Assembly: GCA_964612675.1 (NCBI GenBank)
Contig: CAZTDD010000017.1
Span: forward strand, 1-64,000
From: CAZTDD01 sp964612675
Lineage (GTDB): Bacteria > Hinthialibacterota > Hinthialibacteria > Hinthialibacterales > JAKPRU01
Direction of reading: 5' to 3'
DNA: 64,000 nt
The notes under the pieces were generated by a model. It was given only the letters and a program-made list of their open reading frames with translations, made no database searches and had not been told where the DNA came from. The stretch's first letter is position 1. Each line of letters starts with the position of its first letter. The position numbers and the translations under genes were made by a program. Below, piece after piece: positions 59,043 to 64,000 of the stretch.

Positions 59043-59993
59043 ATGATTGCACGAATTTCTATGGTCGTTGGTATGTCTGTGCTCGTCTTTATGGTGCCCG
59101 ACGCAACAGCAGGATCGAAGCTGCTGTGGAATGGTTTCGAAGGATTGAGCCAGGCGGATATCTCGGACACAGGTGTTGGTGGAGACCCGAACGGGGATGG
59201 GATCCCCGACGGATATGCGATCAATGCGGATGACAGCGTCGTCGCTGACCCACTGCTGACCGGAAGCATGGCGATTCAGGACCCTGCCGAACGAACACGG
59301 GAACGAACCATTTTTGTTCAACCGGTCAATGCATACTCCGGAATGCTGCTGGCCAATGACGAACGCCTTGCCGATGAATACATGCCGAGTAATCAGGGGT
59401 TGATCTCTCCTCCGCCACCGGGAGCGGAGGGGTCGGAAAACTTCGTTGTCTATTTTGATGGAGGCTATGGGAACGGGATGATCACGGTAATTGAGAACCT
59501 GATCACCGAGCCGGGGGAGCATACTCTTTCACTCTATGCAAAGGTCTTCGACGAGGACGCGGACGGGGACGGTGTGAACGCAGAAATCAAAGACGTTGAT
59601 GGAGACGTGAACGAAGATATCACGGACTTGTTTGTCCAATTCGGGCCGTTTTACTTCGATTTGGACTCGGCGATACGGGAAGACCTGAAAGAAACATTCG
59701 ATATCGCGGTCTCTGTTGCGGGGGAGCCGGAAACGGCGGAGGAGATGGATTTCAGCGCACCTGCCGTCGGCGATGTGAATCCCGCCGATCAACCTTTCGA
59801 TGAAGACTGGGTGAAGATTTCAACCACGCATACGTTCTTCGGGCCAAGTCATGTGGCGATTACCATTCATGCAGCATTTCCATTCCCGGGCCTCGATGGA
59901 GCGTTGGATATTACCGCGATGGCCCTCGATCATTTTGTGATCGAGGGACCGTCTTTCCCCGAAACCGGTGTCGAGGATTGGGCACTACATTGA
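59043..59993 (+). CDS. Secreted calcium-loop protein with C-terminal EDWALH tag
   Basis: A 316-aa exported protein; signal peptide about 23 residues (cleavage near ATAG-SKL) and GGAGG upstream of the ATG, with a TATAAT at 59001-59006. The mature part has acidic loops like thrombospondin-3/dockerin calcium sites (DPNGDGIPDGY; DEDADGDGVNAEIKDVDGD) and beta-sandwich-like segments (HTLSLYAKVFDEDADG). The last six residues, EDWALH (311-316), match the end of the convergent neighbour (EDWCLH). No enzyme motif is seen. Probably a surface or secreted glycan-binding protein. Confidence 0.78.
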   Translation: MIARISMVVGMSVLVFMVPDATAGSKLLWNGFEGLSQADISDTGVGGDPNGDGIPDGYAINADDSVVADPLLTGSMAIQDPAERTRERTIFVQPVNAYSGMLLANDERLADEYMPSNQGLISPPPPGAEGSENFVVYFDGGYGNGMITVIENLITEPGEHTLSLYAKVFDEDADGDGVNAEIKDVDGDVNEDITDLFVQFGPFYFDLDSAIREDLKETFDIAVSVAGEPETAEEMDFSAPAVGDVNPADQPFDEDWVKISTTHTFFGPSHVAITIHAAFPFPGLDGALDITAMALDHFVIEGPSFPETGVEDWALH

Positions 59994-60200
59994 TCCTAAA
60001 ATCGGCAGTTGAAACCCGACCGCGGTTCCTGAGCCCGTCGAAAGGCCGCACGGGTATTGGTGATCTGCCGTTGGAGAAGTTCAAAAACCGATCACCAAAT
60101 GGGTAACAGATAAGGATGATCACTTCTTGTGAAACATGAACGGTTTGCAGCCGCCATACTGTTTTCAACTGCCGAATTTAGGTTGATGAACACGGCGCAA

Positions 60201-60237
60201 CAAAAGGGCCGGGGACCCTCGAGTCCCCGGCCCCTTC
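60201..60237 (-). terminator. Rho-independent terminator between convergent genes
   Basis: Perfect 11-base stem GGGCCGGGGAC (60206-60216) / GTCCCCGGCCC (60223-60233), loop CCTCGA. On the minus strand it is followed by TTTTGTTG, so it mainly serves the gene ending at 60258; it may also stop read-through from 59993. Confidence 0.85.
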
Positions 60238-60257
60238 TGTGTCCATGTATTCTGTTG

Positions 60258-61385
60258 TCAGTGGAGACACCAGTCCTCGATAGCAACCTCGCCGACGGGC
60301 CGCGCCACGCGCAGGTTGTCCACGAACATCCAGGTCCCGTCGTGGATGCCGGGATCTGCGTGAGTCACCAGTGTGAGATCGATTCGACCGTTTGGATCGT
60401 TGTAGTTGTCCTCGAAATCGGCCGGATCATAGTCCCACAACATCGTGATCCAGCGATTCATTCCTCCGGTCACTCGTTTGGTCTGCGGTCCAATCCAGTT
60501 GAAGTCGAATCCGTCCCCTTCGTCGGGTTCATCATCGCCGCCCCAGACTTTGAGGCCCAACGTCATTTGCCCCCAGCTCGGCTGAGTGCCCTGCATTTGC
60601 AGATCCAGGACAATTTGCTGATACTCAGTAAGATTGACCTCGTTGATTCCATTTGCTGCATCAAAAATCGTCTTTGACGTATGTCGTCGGTAATCGCCGA
60701 TGTAGTTCATTCCTAAGCAGCCATCCCCCTCCGAAGCGACAGGGTCCGCTTGTTCGAACCAGATATCGCCTTCTCCTTCATTGAATTCGGTGTCGACCGC
60801 CCAGCCTTGTAGGCCGTCGTTCCACCCGTAGATAAGAGTCTCTTCCCATTCGCCTGTTGCGCTCGGTCGAGCGGTGAAATCATCGAGATACAGGAGCCCC
60901 GCGCTGGCCTCCTGAGGGTCGAAGAACCAACCGAAACTCGTTACCTCGTCCATAATTGGCGTGGTATATCGATCTGCCGTCCAGACCAGTTCCACCCACT
61001 CGTTCGCCACAGGAACCGTTTGGTGCCCGAGAATTGCCGGCCCCACATCGAGGCGAATATCCGCCGCGTCCTCTTCCCAGCCTTCTTCCCAGTAGACCCA
61101 CAAGATGAAATCCATGGTTGGTGAAAGCGTGAAATCGAGCGGCTCAGGGATACTCGATTGACAGTACTGCCACGCTCCGCTCTGGTCATACCATACATAC
61201 ATCGACCATTCGCCCGTGTGTTTCTGTTCGTCCGTATAGTCGATTTCTTGCCCGTTCACATTCCAAGTCATCCATTCGCCTTCGAAGTCATCAATCAAAA
61301 TGACCTCATCGTCCTGAGCCAATGCTCCTCCTGTACTCATGAGGAATACTCCAATACACAACGGCAAAACCCGTGTCCGCATCAT
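60258..61385 (-). CDS. Secreted protein with two jelly-roll-like modules and EDWCLH tag
   Basis: A 375-aa exported protein; signal peptide ends near GGALA-QDD and AGGAGGT precedes ATG 61385. Two beta-sandwich modules of carbohydrate-binding type can be seen. The first is about 22-190 (ILIDDFEGEWMTWNVNGQEI to LLYLDDFTARP), the second about 195-365 (LIYGWNDGLQGWAVDTEFNE to MFVDNLRVARP); both end in a D-x-L/F-x-A/V-R strand as in CBM11/CBM4-like domains. The terminal EDWCLH (370-375) matches the EDWALH of the convergent gene. Likely binds polysaccharide outside the cell. Divergent from the rhamnosidase gene. Confidence 0.78.
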   Translation of the reverse strand: MMRTRVLPLCIGVFLMSTGGALAQDDEVILIDDFEGEWMTWNVNGQEIDYTDEQKHTGEWSMYVWYDQSGAWQYCQSSIPEPLDFTLSPTMDFILWVYWEEGWEEDAADIRLDVGPAILGHQTVPVANEWVELVWTADRYTTPIMDEVTSFGWFFDPQEASAGLLYLDDFTARPSATGEWEETLIYGWNDGLQGWAVDTEFNEGEGDIWFEQADPVASEGDGCLGMNYIGDYRRHTSKTIFDAANGINEVNLTEYQQIVLDLQMQGTQPSWGQMTLGLKVWGGDDEPDEGDGFDFNWIGPQTKRVTGGMNRWITMLWDYDPADFEDNYNDPNGRIDLTLVTHADPGIHDGTWMFVDNLRVARPVGEVAIEDWCLH

Positions 61386-61478
61386 GTGTGCACCTCCTGA
61401 TCTCTCTCCACGGTATTCGAGTCTGCGCATCGCGCCGAACTCGATAGTAATGATACCTGAAACTCATTCTTTTGCCTA

Positions 61479-61510
61479 TTCGTATCAGAAGCGGTTCGTA
61501 TCAGAAGCGG
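61479..61510. repeat. Tandem 16-base direct repeat between divergent genes
   Basis: TTCGTATCAGAAGCGG occurs twice with no spacer (61479-61494 and 61495-61510). It sits between the divergent genes starting at 61385 and 61603, about 100 bases from each, and could be a regulator binding site. Confidence 0.6.
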
Positions 61511-61602
61511 TCCAATCCAACCGGTTCGACTGATCCTTCCCCTGTAGATGCTCCGCATGACGGTTTATTCTTGATTGATCACCCTATCGGAGGAATCTGC
61601 AA

Positions 61603-64000
61603 ATGATGAACAGTGTTCGGCGTATCGTAAAACCGCCTATCCATTGTGGGCTGGCGAGTGTCCTCTTTTTGGCATGTTTCACGATCTCTTGTCAAACAGT
61701 GACGGAGACGAAATCGGTTGCAGATACCGGCCCGTTGGTGGATGTCGCGGGTCTCCGTTGTGAATATCTTGAAAACCCGGCAGGGATTGATGTTTTCCGT
61801 CCGCGACTCGGCTGGAGACTGGAGGCGAAAGATCCATCTGTTCGCGGAATCCGTCAAACCGCGTACCAGATCCTTGTCGCCGGGAGCCAAGAGATTCTCG
61901 CCCAGAATCAAGGCGATCTTTGGGACTCGGGGGTGGTCGAGTCCGATCGATCTACGCAGGTTGTTTATGAAGGCGTTCCGTTGAGATCTCGGATGCGGTG
62001 CTTCTGGAAAGTCCGCGTGCGGGACAATGACGGTGAGTTCTCGGGGTGGAGCGAACCTGCCTCGTGGAGCATGGGGCTCCTCAAACGTTCCGACTGGTCT
62101 GGGTTCTGGATCGGGATTGATGACGTTTTTGAGAAGAAGGAGGGTTGGCCGCCCCCCGACAACACAATCCCGGATCCGTGGTTCCGCAAGACGTTTGAAA
62201 TCGAGCATAAACCGGAGCGGGCAACGCTGTATCTCGCGTCAATCGGTTATCACGAAGTCTACGTGAACGGCGAGCGTATCGGTGACGCAATTCTATCTCC
62301 CAACGTGGTCAATCACAGGAAACGAGCGCGGTACGTCACATATGACATCACCGAACAGCTCCAATCCGGGCGGAACGTGCTCGCTGTTTGGATGGGGCTC
62401 TCCTGGTCGATCTATCCGGAGTATGCCCGGGAAGACCGTCCTTTCACGCCGATGTTTATTGCCCAGGCCGAGATCGAATTGCCCGATGAGGAAACCGTAC
62501 GCATTGTGACGGATGAAACCTGGAAGACTCACCCGAGCCCCAACACGCTGATTGGTATTTGGAATTTCATGCACTTCGGCGGCGAACTGTATGACGCAAA
62601 CAAGGAACAACCGAACTGGAACAAAGTCGGTTATGATGATTCGGACTGGGATCCTGTTACAAGGTACGCACCGAACGTGACATTGTCCGCCGAGATGGTT
62701 GAACCGAACCGAATTAGCAAAGAAATCCCCGCCGTTTCCATAAAGGACGTGGGGCCGGACGAATATCGTGTGGATATGGGTGTGAATTTCACGGGTTGGG
62801 TCGAGATTGACTTGTCCGGAGACCAGTACGACCGGATCGAGTTTCAATTCTCCGAGCGGGAAGATGAGGCGATGACCCATCGTCTTCGCAGTGCTTACAT
62901 CATTGGCCCTTCCGGGAAAGGTACGTTCCACAATCGATTCAACTACAGCACCGGCCGCTGGATTCAGATCAAAGGACTGGATGAAGCACCGGCCCTTGAA
63001 GATATTCGAGGATATCTTGTGCGAACGGATTACCGTCGAGCGGGACGGTTTCGTTGTTCAAACGAACTGCTCAATCGAATCTATGACACGACTCTATGGA
63101 CATACGAAAACCTGAGTCTCGGCGGGTATGTCGTCGATTGTCCTCACCGCGAGCGTATGGGGTACGGAGGCGATGCGCATGCGACCACCGAGATGGGGAT
63201 GAACAACTATCGCCTTGGAGCGTTCTACACAAAATGGAGCCAGGATTGGCGCGATGTGCAGGAGCCGACCGGGGATCTCCCCTACACAGCGCCCACCTAC
63301 TGGGGCGGCGGCGGGCCCGCCTGGAGTGGATATTGTATTACTCTCCCGTGGGACATGTACCAACGGTACGGAGACGTGCGCATCCTCGACCAGAACTTCG
63401 CCACCATGCAGCGCTGGCTGGCTTTCCTCGAAACCAAAGCGGAGGACAACATGCTCCGACGGTGGGGCGGAAAATGGGATTTCCTCGGCGATTGGCTTTG
63501 GCCGGGAGCGGAAGGGGTCAATGGAGATACGCCCGAAACGCTTTTCTTCAATAATTGTTATTGGATCTACAATCTCCAAACCGCTGCGAAAATCGCGTCC
63601 ATTCTAGGCAGAGAGGGTTTAGCCGAAGCGTACCTGGAACGCGCGGATGAGATCTCCCAAAAGGTCCACAGTGAATTCTTCAATCCGGAAGACAACAGCT
63701 ATGCAAACGGATTCCAGGGTTATTTAGCGATTGCGTTGTTTGTCGATCTGCCGCCCGAGGATCTTCGTTCGGCAGTGTGGAAACGTTTGGAGGACGAAAT
63801 CCTGATTCACCGTAACGGTCACATCCACGCAGGAATTACCGCGGGCGCGTTTCTGTACAAAACGCTCTTGGCGAACAACAGAGACGACCTGATGTTTGAA
63901 ATGGCGAACAAAACCGATTATCCCGGCTGGGGCCATATGTTGCAGGAGGGTGCAACGACAATCTGGGAGGACTGGGAACGCCGAGAGGGGCATTCACTCT
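61603..64000 (+). CDS. GH78-like alpha-L-rhamnosidase, C-terminus outside window
   Basis: The frame is open from ATG 61603 to the right edge (799 codons). GGAGGAA precedes the start. The N-terminus has a hydrophobic stretch ending TISC, a possible lipobox. Domain order follows GH78: an N-terminal fibronectin-like part (FRPRLGWRLEA, QTAYQILVAGSQ, LWDSGVVESDRS, FWKVRVRDNDG), a beta-sandwich (WSGFWIGID, DPWFRKTFEI, TLYLASIGYHEVYVNGERIG), and an (alpha/alpha)6 barrel with DCPHRERMGYGGDAH (from D512) at the catalytic acid region and TTIWEDWERREGHSL near the edge. It should remove terminal rhamnose from glycans in the periplasm or at the surface. Confidence 0.9.
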   Translation, partial: MMNSVRRIVKPPIHCGLASVLFLACFTISCQTVTETKSVADTGPLVDVAGLRCEYLENPAGIDVFRPRLGWRLEAKDPSVRGIRQTAYQILVAGSQEILAQNQGDLWDSGVVESDRSTQVVYEGVPLRSRMRCFWKVRVRDNDGEFSGWSEPASWSMGLLKRSDWSGFWIGIDDVFEKKEGWPPPDNTIPDPWFRKTFEIEHKPERATLYLASIGYHEVYVNGERIGDAILSPNVVNHRKRARYVTYDITEQLQSGRNVLAVWMGLSWSIYPEYAREDRPFTPMFIAQAEIELPDEETVRIVTDETWKTHPSPNTLIGIWNFMHFGGELYDANKEQPNWNKVGYDDSDWDPVTRYAPNVTLSAEMVEPNRISKEIPAVSIKDVGPDEYRVDMGVNFTGWVEIDLSGDQYDRIEFQFSEREDEAMTHRLRSAYIIGPSGKGTFHNRFNYSTGRWIQIKGLDEAPALEDIRGYLVRTDYRRAGRFRCSNELLNRIYDTTLWTYENLSLGGYVVDCPHRERMGYGGDAHATTEMGMNNYRLGAFYTKWSQDWRDVQEPTGDLPYTAPTYWGGGGPAWSGYCITLPWDMYQRYGDVRILDQNFATMQRWLAFLETKAEDNMLRRWGGKWDFLGDWLWPGAEGVNGDTPETLFFNNCYWIYNLQTAAKIASILGREGLAEAYLERADEISQKVHSEFFNPEDNSYANGFQGYLAIALFVDLPPEDLRSAVWKRLEDEILIHRNGHIHAGITAGAFLYKTLLANNRDDLMFEMANKTDYPGWGHMLQEGATTIWEDWERREGHSL

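Overview
The window reads as a chromosome segment (roughly mid-50s % GC by eye) of a Gram-negative bacterium from a poorly cultivated lineage. Pointers are Tat-exported sulfatases, many prepilin-type singletons, an outer-membrane porin, an ECF sigma/FecR pair and giant proteins. That combination fits Sumerlaeota, Hydrogenedentota or PVC-type bacteria. No rRNA or clear phylogenetic marker allows a firm assignment. The only RNA gene seen is tRNA-Phe. Short palindromic repeats fill most gaps. No prophage, CRISPR array or autonomous insertion sequence was found. LAYOUT: Positions 1-1212 hold a beta-propeller protein cut by the left edge and a 53-aa protein upstream of it. Positions 2017-6317 hold a NitT/TauT-type ABC importer (lipoprotein, permease, ATPase) followed by an alginate-export-type porin, closed by a terminator. 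Positions 6848-21537 hold carbohydrate functions: a DapA-family aldolase/lyase, a Tat-exported sugar isomerase-like protein, two sulfatase-superfamily proteins, an FGGY kinase and a CBM9-like protein. They are mixed with a response regulator, an RsbW-like kinase and a membrane glycosyltransferase. Positions 21937-29071 hold a dicarboxylate/amino-acid symporter, a basic membrane-anchored protein, an exported beta-propeller coupled to a pilin, a NapH-like Fe-S protein, a VapBC module and an ECF sigma factor. Positions 29068-34476 hold a 1361-aa FecR/carboxypeptidase-regulatory-repeat protein. Its 3' end is duplicated on both sides of a DUF4258/YgiT-type toxin-antitoxin pair. Positions 34495-47278 hold an (alpha/alpha)6 glycosidase, a class V aminotransferase, an FAD amine oxidase, three pilins, tRNA-Phe, glyA, a secreted coiled-coil protein and ribF. 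Positions 47525-55483 encode one 2652-aa protein that I cannot assign to a family. Positions 55821-64000 hold a fifth pilin, two beta-propeller proteins, two secreted proteins that share a C-terminal EDW(A/C)LH tag, and the start of a GH78 alpha-L-rhamnosidase. HOW IT FITS TOGETHER: sulfatases, rhamnosidase, glycosidase, carbohydrate-binding modules, aldolase, isomerase and kinase suggest a scavenger of sulfated or rhamnose-containing polysaccharides. MOST UNUSUAL: the giant protein with an ATP-grasp-like C-terminus, the shared EDWxLH C-terminus, the five-member pilin family with a second conserved C-terminal signature, the duplicated gene tail around a toxin-antitoxin module, and small non-autonomous elements nested inside another repeat family with target duplications.
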